Below, one piece after another: positions 33,271 to 43,780 of a DNA stretch of 64,000 bases. Numbering within the stretch: the stretch's first letter is position 1; each line of letters begins with the position of its first letter. The DNA is taken from assembly GCA_951640165.1 (NCBI GenBank), contig OX621241.1:7078001-7142000 (forward strand), given 5' to 3'. The notes beneath the pieces are model-generated. The model saw only the letters and a program-made list of their open reading frames with translations. It had not been told where the DNA came from and ran no database searches. Source of the DNA: Pseudoips prasinana. Taxonomy: Eukaryota; Arthropoda; Insecta; Lepidoptera; Nolidae. Made by a program: the position numbers and the translations under genes.

Positions 33271-33783
33271 AAAAAAAAAACTTCGTTTAAAAAAACCGAC
33301 TTCAAAAACTAAAAAGTATAAAAAAATATCTTAATAAAGATTTAATTTAATACATCTCTTATGCAAACCTAATACCTTTAATATTAATGAAATACTATAA
33401 TATGTATGTGACACCTATTGATAGGTTTGAAGTCGGTGCCAAGCCAAATGTAAGGTATTAATATTATATATATTTTTATGATAAAGTTTCATAAGTTTCA
33501 CATAAATTTTCATTGTTCTTTAAAATTATTTACGTAGGTTAATCTTTAGTGTAGGAATTTCTACACAAAGTAAGAAAGCGGTTTGTAAAATTTACTTTTA
33601 ATTTGCTTAGGGCTTGGCACCGACTTCAAACCTATCAATAGGTGTCACATACATATTATAGTATTTCATTAATATTAAAGGTATTAGGTTTGCATAAGAG
33701 ATGTATTAAATTAAATCTTTATTAAGATATTTTTTTATACTTTTTAGTTTTTGAAGTCGGTTTTTTTAAACGAAGTTTTTTTT
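33271..33783. mobile_element. 513-bp foldback element, arms ~175 bp
   Basis: The left arm 33271-33445 starts AAAAAAAAAACTTCGTTTAA and contains AACCGACTTCAAAAACT. The right arm 33611-33783 is its near-perfect reverse complement. A 165-bp AT-rich core separates them. TTGAAGTCGGT also occurs at the inner ends of the arms. No transposase. Confidence 0.85.
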
Positions 33784-33952
33784 ATTTGTTACTTTTTAGT
33801 GTCTAGCTATGGGTAGGTCTACAAAAGGTGCCACGGGCCTCAAAAATATAGGTCCCAAAAAACGGGAACGGAAAAATCACATAAGTATATCCTCCGAAAA
33901 AAAGTTGTTCGAAATTATATATTTCACGTTCTTGTGCGACAGTGAATGAAAT

Positions 33953-34580
33953 TAGTCTGCTGAGCAGAGGGCTGTTAGACTAGGTCTTATTAGTGATCGA
34001 TTAGCCAACGAGTCTGCTGAGCAGAGGGCTGTTAGACTAGGTCTTATTAATGATCGATTAGCCAACGAGTCTGCTGAGCAGAGGGCTGTTCGACTAGGTC
34101 TTATTAATGATCGATTAGCCAACGAGTCTGCTGAGCAGAGGGCTGTTAGACTAGGTCTTATTAGTGATAGATTAGCCAACGAGTCTGCTGAGCAGAGGGC
34201 TGTTAGACTAGGTCTTATTAGTGATCGATTAGCCAACGAGTCTGCCGAACAGAGGGCTGTTAGACTAGGTCTTATTAGTGATAGATTAGCCAACGAGTCT
34301 GCTGAGCAGAGGGCTGTTAGACTAGGTCTTATTAATGATCGATTAGCCAACGAGTCTGCTGAGCAGAGGGCTGTTAGACTAGGTCTTATTAATGATCAAC
34401 TAGCCAACGAGTCTGCTGAGCAGAGGGTTGTTAGACTAGGTCTTATTAATGATCGATTAGCCAACAAGTCTGCTGAGCAGAGGGCTGTTAGACTAGGTCT
34501 TATTAATGATCGATTACCCAACGAGTCTGCTGAGCAGAGGGCTAGGTCGTATTGATGATCAAGTAGACAACGAGTCTTCT
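33953..34580 (+). repeat. 57-bp tandem repeat array, open in one + strand frame
   Basis: Units starting GAGTCTGCTGAGCAGAGGGC begin at 34010, 34067, 34124 and so on to 34523, exactly 57 bp apart. There is a leading unit from 33953 and degenerate units after 34545. In + frame every unit reads as a 19-residue block (ESAEQRAVRLGLINDRLAN and variants) with no internal stop. The frame is closed by TAG before the first unit and there is no ATG. Differences between units are mostly N/S and single substitutions. Such E-x-x-E-Q-R blocks resemble basic repeats I recall from N-terminal parts of insect Helitron-type proteins, but that link is only inference. Confidence 0.85.
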
Positions 34581-34593
34581 GAGCCTATATAAT

Positions 34594-35170
34594 TAAAAAA
34601 ACCAGCTGAGTTCGAGTCGGTCTCGCCCATGAAGGGTTCCCTAGCAGCAAGTATTTGAGTTGATAGAATGAAAGGTAAATTGCAGTTTACGATTTATGTC
34701 TTTAATTTTTATTTTGTGTTTAATTGTTATTATGTTTATGTATTTAATTTCCGGTTGAAGTTTGCAAAGTAATGTACATCATATATTTTTGTTAGTTTTA
34801 TCATTCTCTTATTTTGGAAATTACAGGAGGGGACACTCATATTACGCCTTTGGAAGTGTTTCTCGCGCGAACTATTCATTTAAGAAAAAAAATATATTAG
34901 AAACCTCAATATCATTTTTAAAGACTTATACATAGATACCCCACATGTATGGGTTTGATAAAAAAATCCTTTGAGTTTCAGCTAAGTATGGGGAACCCCC
35001 AATTTTTAAAAAAATATTGTGTGTAAGTTAGATTTTCACTGAATACATCTAGTTACCAAGTTTCAACATTCATAGTTGCGGAAAAAGTATCTGTAACATA
35101 CGGACGGACAGACAGACATGACGAATTCATACGGGTCCCGCTTTTGCCATTTGGCTACGGAACCCTAAAA
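34594..35170 (+). repeat. 'CGGCCAAGTGC' interspersed repeat, diverged copy
   Basis: TCGCCCATGAAGGGTTCC, CTCATATTACGCCTTTGGAA and ACGGACGGACAGACAGACAT with GGCTACGGAACCCTAAAA match the copies at 3462 and 62941. The G tract is only GGGG here. Confidence 0.75.
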
Positions 35171-35172
35171 AC

Positions 35173-35353
35173 CCTAATTAAGGTGAAAAGTTTGTGAGTG
35201 TGTATGTTTGTTACTTCTTCAAGCCTAAACGGCTGGAACGATTTTAATAAAATTTGTTATGGAGTTAGCTGACATCCTGGATGAACACATAGGCTATAAT
35301 TTGTATAGTTTTACGCGGGTAAACACGCGGATAAAACCGCGGGGCACAGCTTG
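35173..35353 (+). mobile_element. Non-autonomous Helitron-like element, short form
   Basis: TTTGTGAGTGTGTATGTTTG and AAACGGCTGGAACGATTTTA, then ATAAAACCGCGGGGCACAGC, match the short form. The end is CTTG instead of CTAG. Confidence 0.7.
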
Positions 35354-35577
35354 TCGGTTAATATATCTCAGCGTAATTGGTGTACTATTATTTTATGTAT
35401 GTACATAAAATAATGCGCTTGTGCTAAAAGGTGCGCCTACATGCGCTTCCAATAACGAGCTTATAAGCGTGTATTAAACGATAGTCGTCTGAAATTGTTA
35501 TTTATGTTCACACCAAGAAACCCTTGAACAGTATGAGTCTAGCTATACTGGCTAATATTTAAAAACGTGTGCCAAAA
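35354..35577. other. Spacer, nothing recognised
   Basis: No feature is seen apart from an ATTTTATGTATGTACATAAAAT hairpin near 35390. Confidence 0.35.
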
Positions 35578-35815
35578 ACAGTTACATCGTCCACATAAAC
35601 AAAAATTTTTTTACAATTTTTTTCATAAAATTAAAACTACTGGGCCAATCTATATAAATTTTTTATGGGACCAAATGGCAACTATTCCGCATCAAACTAA
35701 ATAAGAATCACGTAAATCGGATCATAAATCTCTGAGTTATCCGTGTACATACATAAAAAAAAAAAAAATACCAGTGAACTTGAGAACCTCCTCCTTTGGA
35801 AGTCGGTTAATGAAA
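35578..35815 (+). repeat. Interspersed repeat ending GAAGTCGGTTAA
   Basis: CTACTGGGCCAATCTATATA, CTCTGAGTTATCCGTGTACA and GAACCTCCTCCTTTGGAAGT look like a degraded element whose end resembles the TTGAAGTCGGTTTTT end of the foldback at 33271. Confidence 0.5.
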
Positions 35816-37129
35816 ATAGATTCACAATCAGGAAAATAAGTACGTTCTATGTATTTTAAGCTTTATAGCACATTTTTTCTTTTTTAGTTAGCACATGTAA
35901 TAAATTAATACGAAGTGTTTTTATCCCTATAGTCAGGTAGCATTTGCAAGATCGAAATCACGTGGACATAGTAACATCAAGTGTCAAATGAACCGGGACG
36001 TTTGAGTCAATACTAGCTTACACCGTTCAGCTTCCTTGCATACCTATCGCAGATTTCTGTTGAATATGCATTCATAATCATATTATAATATGTCGGACTA
36101 TATTTGAGAAGTCTATTCAGGAACGTAAAAAACCATTGCGCTGTAAGCAGCATCTTTTGGGACTTTGAGCACTATACTGCGATTGCCAATCCGTCAAACA
36201 AGCGTGGTATTTAAAATGAAGGATACAATTCCGCTGTGGAGGCACCACCGCGAGGTTCATCTTGTTAAAAAATATATAGGTACACCTAATTTTACAAAAT
36301 TTTAAAGAGAAGTTCTTTAACATATCGTAAATTTTTTCACAAAACACGATATAATAAATTATTAAAACAAAAAAAAAACTATTTTCACTCGGTAGAAAAC
36401 ATCACAAAGTCACCTAAAAAATGCTTATAATAAAATAATCTGCAAAAATTACAACTCAATTTAAACTATACTAAAACTAAAATACGTCGAAATTTGAAAT
36501 TTTATTAGATTTCTCATAAAGATTATATTATTCTCGCAGTTCGTGAGTTTTTAATGAGTTTTGAAAGTTTTCTGTTCACTTTATTTTGACCCGTACTTGG
36601 TATGTATGCGGGCGAGACTACTATGATACAATGACAATGGGTGTTGTCAGCCTTCTTCACTAAATTACCAATGATACGTAACTCCAAAGTATCACCCACG
36701 ACTAGCCTTCCCTGTATTCTTTGTTTGTACTGACCCAATAAAAGTAGATCTATTTGAAATGTAGATTTTATCAGTAACCTAGATCAGGATGAAATGGATA
36801 TCAATAAATTGCTAAGAGCCTTGAAATTGGATATCTCACCTACGAATTCCTAATATCTTCATTGTTATACGTGTCTGCGAATTTTATTCTGGTATTTTTA
36901 CATGATGTTTAGTGTTACAGAACGGGAGTCTGGTAATTAACTACACAACTGATAAACTATATAGGTCGCAGATACAGATGGATTAGAATCGACGTCCACG
37001 AGGTCCGTGTCCGCCATGTTGTATTTTAAATAAGAACAAGTGTCAAGTCCAATCGCACTACTGACAGATATTAGTTCATTGACAACGTCAACTGTCAACC
37101 CATCAAATCACGATGACACGTACAACAGT
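35816..37129. other. AT-rich stretch, no gene supported
   Basis: Minus frames of 71-76 codons (36117-36347, 36523-36738) show no motif. I cannot support them as genes. Confidence 0.4.
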
Positions 37130-37345
37130 GTTGCCACTCCATTACCAGAGAACGCGCAGCAGCGTCTCTATGTCTACCATGAACATCATACTGCGACCGT
37201 CAACCCGTCTGCCAAGCGAGGCGATGAACCATATCCCTCAAAGAGGGACAAGTCGCATATCCCTCCAAATGATGAAACACATCTCCATTATGGAAATCTT
37301 TAACATTATGTATGACTGTCTGAGAGACATAATGATGATGATTTT
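37130..37345 (+). mobile_element. SINE family B fragment
   Basis: AGAGAACGCGCAGCAGCGTC and CGTCTGCCAAGCGAGGCGAT, then ATGATGATGA at the right end, match the 3' half of family B (compare 60345-60505). Confidence 0.6.
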
Positions 37346-37372
37346 ATATATTTCTAAATGCATACCTACACA

Positions 37373-37549
37373 TCACACTAATATTATAAAGCTGAAACTT
37401 TGTTAGTGTTTATGTTTGTTACTTCGTTAAGTCTAAACGGCTGGAGCGATTTCAATAAAATTTAGTATCGAGTTAGTTGACAACCTGGATTAACACATAG
37501 TCTATAATTAAAAAAAACTCACGCGGGCTAAACCGCGGGGCACAGCTAG
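37373..37549 (+). mobile_element. Non-autonomous Helitron-like element, short form (canonical ends)
   Basis: It begins TCACACTAATATTATAAAGC after A and ends ACCGCGGGGCACAGCTAG before T. Confidence 0.85.
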
Positions 37550-37680
37550 TAATAGATAAATTACAGGCTCGCATAAAACAAATAATCCTGCTCATCACAC
37601 AGAGATTCGTCCTTGTTATGGATTGAACCCACCATTAAGCATTATCGACGACCGCACAAAAGATCTTTTATCTATTCCTA
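37550..37680 (-). mobile_element. SINE family F fragment
   Basis: AAACAAATAATCCTGCTCAT and GATTCGTCCTTGTTATGGAT, then GAACCCACC, give a degraded B-box region. Confidence 0.5.
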
Positions 37681-38166
37681 AATTAAACCAAAATATCTGG
37701 ATGGAGATGCTTTCCTCTACTTACCCCATCGTAGACAAGGCGTGGTATTTATGTAAATGTATAACGAAACACCCCTGATTGTTATTCACGAGTTATCTTC
37801 GTTGATTTGATAACGGAGAGCTTTGTTGAATTTCATTGTAATGTTAGTTGTTTGTGTTAGTGTTCCTAGAACAGTTGGGTTTGGCGCTTAATTGGTACTA
37901 TATAATACAGAGGCACTCATACTCGCAGCGCAATTTAATAGTCCGCGAGAAGGAATGGTGTTCGGAGTTATGAAACCGAACAGCTCAGCGTTTTCTATAT
38001 GTAGAACATGTAGCGAGTACGAGTCAGCTTAACGATAACCGACTTATTTCTTTTTTATAATTAATTGTTTAGGACATTACTAGCATTATTAATAATTTAA
38101 ATGTATTTATGTATTTAAATGTGTAGTCACATTTCCTATCATAAAATTTTGCATAATATGGTGTAG
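37681..38166. other. Intergenic stretch without a gene
   Basis: No feature is recognised. Confidence 0.4.
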
Positions 38167-38350
38167 ACTGCACGTGTGGCGCAGCGGCTAAGACAGTCGC
38201 CTCGCCGCTTCGTGTCGCGGGTCCGAGTCCCGCGCCGAGCAACTATTTGTGTGACCCATAAATAGTTGTTTTGAGTCTGGATGTGGTTTGTGTCTGTGTT
38301 TGTAAAGTGCCCCGCAACACAGGGATTAAATTCCCTAATGCTCTTAAACT
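38167..38350 (+). mobile_element. tRNA-derived SINE family G
   Basis: The head CACGTGTGGCGCAGCGGCTA and B box GTCGCGGGTCCGAGTCCCGC are followed by CAACTATTTGTGTGACCCAT and ACACAGGGATTAAATTCCCT. This is a well-preserved copy. Confidence 0.8.
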
Positions 38351-38394
38351 CTTTATTGTACACCAAAGACATAAACTTAGAAAATTATATTATG

Positions 38395-38417
38395 AATATA
38401 TATATATATATATATAC
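38395..38417. repeat. (AT)n microsatellite
   Basis: A run of alternating TA of about 22 bp. Confidence 0.8.
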
Positions 38418-38535
38418 TACAGTAGATATTATTATACTATTTAGTAGAAATTATTTATTATGTGGTATATACTTGAGTATATAGAAATAATGTAATGTTG
38501 TACACTATTTTACTCTGTTAAAATTCGTATTATTT

Positions 38536-38850
38536 GTTAAGTCAGATGGAATGTACACGGATGACACCCGAAAAAAGTGTCTGCGGGTGAGGAAGCCAGA
38601 CTCGTACCGAATAATCTGCCGTGGTCTTCTCTTGGCGCCTGGTAAGGAGAACCCCGGGAACGGAGGGATTTTGTGACTTATTTTTTTTTTGTTAAGTCGG
38701 ATGGAATGACCACGGATGACACCCAAAAAAAGTGTCTGCTGGTGTGGAAGCCAGACTCGTACCGAATAATCTGCCGTGGTCTTCTCTTGGCGCCTGGTAA
38801 GGAGAGCCCCGGGAACGGAGGAATTTAGTGACTTGTTTTTTTTTGTTTCA
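38536..38850 (-). mobile_element. Tandem pair of a ~157-bp LINE-type 3' end
   Basis: Two copies (38536-38692 and 38693-38850) each run from GTTAAGTC(A/G)GATGGAATG to a T-rich end. They share AAGCCAGACTCGTACCGAAT and GTCTTCTCTTGGCGCCTGGT. Read on the minus strand, they match the 3' part of the poly(A) insertion at 56528-56977. Confidence 0.75.
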
Positions 38851-39043
38851 GTGTGCATTATTTATAAAATTATTTAAAAGCAAGGTAAAAGTTTGTTGAA
38901 ATACAACTAATCAAAAACAAGTGGGTGTAGATTCAATAAAAAAAATCGTAGTTCTTGCAAAAATATACTAGTTTCAGGTAGTAATACATAGCTAGATATA
39001 GACAGCTTGGACAGAGTTTATTTTAGGGCTTCAATGTTTATTC
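38851..39043. other. AT-rich spacer
   Basis: Nothing is recognised. Confidence 0.3.
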
Positions 39044-39467
39044 AATGAGGGCTACCGTTTTTGTGCTCACCAGTCGGCGCCACTGTCGCGGAAGGTCCAC
39101 TATAGCTGATCAAAATCATTGTTATTGTGGACGCGACGAATGTTTTTACGAAAAATATAAAAAATCCTGTTAAAGTGTTTCATAAATAGCATGCCGTAGT
39201 GTTGTGCAGTCCCCGCACAACACTGCGGCATGCTATTTATGAAAAACTTTAACAGGATTTTAAATATTTTTTTAAATATTTATTACAGTCATCGAGCTGT
39301 TACTCATTTTGTAATTTATTTAGTTTTAAACCAAAATGTTTAGTTATAATCTCAGTTTTTATTAATAAACAGCGTAACCCGAACAAAAACAGTGTATTTT
39401 GACGTTTCGTAGACCTGCCGCGATGCTAGCGCCTCTAGCGGCAAATTGATACGCGGTAGCCCTCATT
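39044..39467. mobile_element. MITE with AATGAGGGCTACCG ends and a central palindrome
   Basis: The ends AATGAGGGCTACCG and CGGTAGCCCTCATT are exact inverted repeats. The subterminal GGCGCCACTGTCGCGG and CCGCGATGCTAGCGCC are partly complementary. The core holds a 101-bp perfect-looking palindrome (39161-39261). Confidence 0.75.
39161..39261. repeat. Near-perfect 47-bp-arm palindrome
   Basis: Left arm AAAATCCTGTTAAAGTGTTT...GTTGTGC, 7-base loop AGTCCCC, and the matching right arm with two or three differences. It may be a MITE nested in the larger one. Confidence 0.8.
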
Positions 39468-39734
39468 CTAAGAAAAAAGGAATCGTTCAAAACTAAAGCT
39501 AAAATAAACCAAGACGCTAGAACAACGTAAAATATGAAACCGAATATTTAACCCTTCTTCATATTTCAGACAGTAAAAGTGTTCCTGTATTTTGAACAAA
39601 GACAGATCTGTATACCGCCGTTTCATGGACACGAAACTTTAGGGCTCCAAAATGTAGGTACCATATGACATACAGCAAAAACAATTGGTAAACTCGGCCT
39701 TTGGCACGGCCGTACACTTTTTAAGTCGCTAAAG
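39468..39734. other. Spacer, nothing recognised
   Basis: No feature is seen. Confidence 0.3.
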
Positions 39735-39923
39735 TCCACATACACTAATATTATTAAGCTGAAAGTTTTAAGTGTGTGAGTGTGTATGTTTGTTACTTCT
39801 TCACGTCTAAACGGCTGGAGCGATTTTAATAAAATTTGGTATGGAGTTAGCTAACACCCTGGATTAACACATAGGCTATAATTTATAAAGTTTAGTGCGG
39901 GTAAAACCGCGGGGTACAGCTAG
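39735..39923 (+). mobile_element. Non-autonomous Helitron-like element, short form
   Basis: TACACTAATATTATTAAGCT, then AAACGGCTGGAGCGATTTTA and AAACCGCGGGGTACAGCTAG, match the short form. Confidence 0.8.
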
Positions 39924-39981
39924 TTGTACCATAAAAAATAATATAAAGTAGATTTAGGTACAAATACTTTCATATAATATG

Positions 39982-40040
39982 AAATGATTTTATGAAAGTT
40001 GCATACAGTCATGCTGTATGCAACTTTCATAAAATCATTT
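39982..40040. repeat. Perfect 27-bp-arm hairpin
   Basis: AAATGATTTTATGAAAGTTG... to CATACAG, loop TCATG, then the exact complement to 40040. Confidence 0.85.
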
Positions 40041-40218
40041 TTACCAGATTTACCAGATATTATCAAAATTTTTGGATTTATATATTTTAGAAAAAGTCAG
40101 CATATCAGCGTAATGGTAGTCGTTGTAACTTGCGACATGTAACTGACCTTCCACCTCTCTCTGGTGAGCCCAAGCGATCTTTTCTCATGGAGACTACAAC
40201 CTTAAAATATTTTATATA

Positions 40219-40485
40219 AGTCTGTGGGTCAGGTATACGCTAAGGGCATACAACGCCCTGCGTGTCCAGTATAACAATGTATTCAGGATGCTGTTGGGTC
40301 TACCACGCTTTTGTGGCGCTTCCAGGATGTTCACCGAGGCCAGGGTTGATGGTTTCCATGCAATTATACGGAAATGCGCTTCTATTCTCGGTAGAATACG
40401 TGCTAGCTCCCACAGCATCCTGAGTGTATTGTGTGATAGATGGGACAGTCCCATGCTAGCTCACTGGATACGGCTGCACACGTAG
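40219..40485 (+). pseudogene. LINE reverse transcriptase, C-terminal fragment
   Basis: The plus frame from 40219 is open to a stop at 40485. It reads LRAYNALRVQYNNVFRMLLG, then LPRFCGASRMFTEARVDGFH and a DRWDSPMLAHW end. This is a phrase I know from the C-terminal end of lepidopteran LINE ORF2 proteins. About 88 codons remain and the catalytic core is absent. ATG 40288 is internal. The minus frames over the same bases are shadows. Confidence 0.7.
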
Positions 40486-40729
40486 GTGTCAATTGCTTCA
40501 AGTTTTGTATAATAGTGTCTTTTACTAACACTAGGCGGTGAGGTTCGTCGTCTGCACGTTGATGGAGTGAAAAACATGTGCTTCTTGTCTTGAAAACGTA
40601 TAATGATAAACTCACTTTGCGACAATACAATTTAGAAGTAATTCAATTCTTCCAATGGTTTTGAATTTAGAAGTAAATAAAATGATGACAGTATAAAAAT
40701 GATTTAAATTGATGTATGAATTATAAAAT
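40486..40729. other. Likely 3' UTR of the LINE fragment, otherwise unassigned
   Basis: AT-rich sequence with AATAAAATG near 40677. No frame. Confidence 0.35.
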
Positions 40730-40862
40730 GACACGAGGTCCGCGTTTGCGCCGTGGTGTCGTCAAGATGGCGGCGCGCTCCCATCGGCCCGCCGGCCGTC
40801 CGAGCGCCGGCGACTGGTGCCGTAGACAGCCGACACCGCCCAAAGTCTCATGCGTTAGGTAA
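40730..40862 (+). other. Isolated GC-rich island with a short ATG frame
   Basis: About 130 bp of very GC-rich sequence lie in AT-rich DNA. GTCAAGATGGCGGCGCG gives a good start context at 40767, and 31 sense codons follow before TAA. A splice-donor-like TTAG/GTAACA is at 40855. This could be a first exon, a LINE or SINE 5' piece, or a CpG-rich repeat. I cannot decide. Confidence 0.35.
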
Positions 40863-41567
40863 CATTCGGTAAAAGTCTTAACGTTTACTAACAATATATG
40901 GATCTTGTAATTTGATCTGAAATAAACTGACTAATAATTAATTATAATAAAAATTAAATAACCAATAACTCGATAATTTTGTCCCAAATGTGCATTTACC
41001 GAACGCCGTGGAATAAGTGACTCGGTGACACAGATTCTCTGCTTTGAAATACCCCAATACTGATTCCCCTGATTATGTGACTCAAAAATAGGGATTCAAT
41101 CACCTTAAATATTTGCAAGGATAAAATGTGTTATGATACAATACAATTAACCCGCGACACTAAAAGAGCGCTGTTAATACTTCTGATTTAATTTAAAAGG
41201 TTTATTTACTAATGAATTAATAAAACATTTAATCAAATTGGCTCTGGATTTATTCTAGTATTGTTTATTTATTCGTAAACAGGTTTACATGTAAATATTT
41301 ATACATGATATACCTATTCTTATTAACAAATTCATAATATAATACAACACATCAATAATAAGTAAAAATAAAACATTTAAGTGGATTAGGATGTCAGTAT
41401 TAACAATAAATATTAAATTCACGTTGTCGTCTAATGTCACTTTTATTGTAAAAAAGACGTGTGGCACTCGGAGACTGCCGCGGTAAAGCTATTGCATAGC
41501 ATTTTTTATCAACTTATGCAATTATAATTATTTATTTATTTTATAATACTGTATTTGTTGTTGTGAT
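40863..41567. other. AT-rich stretch without a gene
   Basis: No feature is recognised. Confidence 0.4.
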
Positions 41568-41830
41568 GCTGTGTGGTGACGGCGACAAATATCAGAATCA
41601 GAATATCATCACCCCATCTCATCCCGTGGGGGGCGTAGAAGTCGACCCGACGGAATATCTACCAGAGGACGGGAAGCAGCTTCCTTCTGAGTACTACGAC
41701 CATCATACTGCGATCGCCAACCCGCCTGCCAAGCGTGGCGATTATGGCATATCCCCTCAAGATGATTCTTGAGGGAGGCTTGTCCAGCAGTGGACTTATT
41801 TAAGCTGTAATGATGATGATGATGATGACT
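41568..41830 (+). mobile_element. SINE family B (good copy)
   Basis: It starts GCTGTGTGGTGACGGCGACA and has ACCCCATCTCATCCCGTGGG, CCTGCCAAGCGTGGCGATTA and GGCTTGTCCAGCAGTGGACT. It ends in (ATG)n at 41810-41827. The frame 41563-41772 is incidental. Confidence 0.8.
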
Positions 41831-42644
41831 GTATTTGTGATAATAATAATGATATGAATGTATATAGAGTACTAACTCATTTTATTTCACAATTTTTTCG
41901 TGAGTTTCTTCATTAATTAATGCACTTTGTTTATTCATATTTAAAACACTTTGTACACAAATTATACGAGTACAGATATTCACTGTTGTACGTAGATGAT
42001 AAATACCTATACACCTATATACTTTCTCACAAACAGCTAATTACAGTAGTTTTCCAATACAACCAAAGCCACCTAAAGGCGGATTGCTGAACTAAAGAGA
42101 CAAGCGTGATATTTCCAAAAGTCATTAAAAGTTCTGGTATTTATCCATAGATGGCGGTCGGAGTGGGGGGTGTTAGGTTTTTTTCGTTACGGAATTTCTG
42201 GATTCGGTCCCCACGCTCAAGGCCCGCGATGGAAGCTATGCAATAGCTTAAAAATTTTAGTTCAACTTTTTTATATTTTAAAATTCATCGGTTTAATGCA
42301 TTTACGTTATCATATTTAAAACAACCCTTGAAACTTGTGCACATTTGAAGCGAGATTACTAAATTTTCGTTAACATGCCAACGGTACAATTACGATTCCG
42401 AGAATAAAACCAATGTTCACGTCGTTACCGCAACCTCCACTTTGCAGTACCTTTTTAATTAGTTCCGTCTAGTAGCCTACACTCGCGCTGCCTTTATCAT
42501 AACTATTTCATTCAAGAAATGTAACATCTTTTGCATAAAATGCAAAAGCGCGTTTATTATATGAAGGGCGCATATCATATATACATAATGTTCTAACTAT
42601 GTAGAATAATAAAATATGTACTATTTTCATTGTTAAATATATTG
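41831..42644. other. Intergenic stretch without a gene
   Basis: No feature is recognised. Confidence 0.4.
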
Positions 42645-42900
42645 GCGAAAGAGCAAGTGGGTCAAGTGATGGTAAGTTATCACTGCCACCAATGGACACT
42701 CGCAACATCAGAAGCGCCGCAAGTACTTTGCCGGCCTGTAAGAAAGGAATAGGCTGGCTTCTTGAAGGTTGCCATCATACCGGATCGGAAATATTTCCGC
42801 TGTTAATTTATTCTACAGAGTGGTAGTGCGTGGCAAAAAAATTCTTGTAAAACGCACGGTGGTAGACGACTGTCCAGGTGATATGGATGGATTTCCATTA
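42645..42900 (-). mobile_element. LINE 3'-end fragment, family C (long)
   Basis: AGTGGGTCAAGTGATGGTAA, CAATGGACACTCGCAACATC and CCGGCCTGTAAGAAAGGAAT, then GAAATATTTCCGCTGTTAAT, give a longer version of the family C 3' end. Confidence 0.6.
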
Positions 42901-43108
42901 CGATGATGATCTTTTAAGTAAAAAAACACTATTACGTTACAATTGAAATTTAAAAGCGGTCTATTGCATGTTGATTATTTTATTTACTCGTGTTTAATTC
43001 TTAAGTCCTATTATTTAATTGATTATATATGAACCACTTTGGATGTCAATTATCAAAATTAATAAAAAGTATAAATCCAATTATAAAAATGCGAATTTAT
43101 AAAGTTAA

Positions 43109-43472
43109 GAGGCCTATTACAGTCCACTAGCGCCGCCAATCGAAAAAATGTCATAACTCGTAAATAGAATCAAAAATATAAAATATGTTCTATTATTACT
43201 GTGGAAAAGGCAATAACGTAATTGTATAACACCTTATCAACACTTGAAATATAGCTGTTTAGCTAAATCGTGCATTCAAAACATATACGGCCGTTTTTGT
43301 TACAAATGCACGATTTAGCTAAACAGCTATATTTCAAGTGTTGACAATGTGTTATAAAATTACGTTATTGCCTTTTCTACAGTAATAATAGACCACATTT
43401 TGTATTTTTGATTCTATTTACGAGTTATGACATTTTTTCGATTGGCGGCGCTAGTGGACTGTAATAGGCCTC
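43109..43472. mobile_element. 364-bp foldback MITE flanked by TTAA
   Basis: The arms of roughly 165 bp are nearly perfect complements. The outer end is GAGGCCTATTACAGTCCACT and the inner part is GATTTAGCTAAACAGCTATA. TTAA lies at 43105-43108 and 43473-43476, as expected for a piggyBac-type target. The TIR does not begin with the CCC usual for piggyBac, so the assignment is tentative. Confidence 0.82.
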
Positions 43473-43780
43473 TTAAGGGTTTGGCTGGTCTCGAATAAAC
43501 ACCGTCTACCAATACGGGGTAGGCGCTCTGCGTTAAGCTAGGAATGGTACATACAGGCAGATCAAATTTAGGATACCTTTTTATTTTATTTTTATTTTAT
43601 TTTATTTATTAGGGAAAACAAACAGTAACACATTGAATAAAATTATGCAGTATAGATAAACTAAAGTATACATTAATGTGCACTAACAACGTTATCCACA
43701 AATTATCTTATTCTAATAGACAATTTTGATCCTTAATATTATTAAAAAGTAAAAGATATTTCAACTTATTATTCTATGTT

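Noticed and set aside
33952..34350. 132-codon minus-strand ATG frame of repeated blocks
   Set aside because: It is the antisense reading of the 57-bp array. The + strand frame is open too and gives a more protein-like repeat. Any multiple-of-three array stays open in some frames by chance.
36523..36738. 71-codon minus-strand ORF
   Set aside because: The composition is somewhat protein-like, but no motif, splice context or repeat membership supports it.
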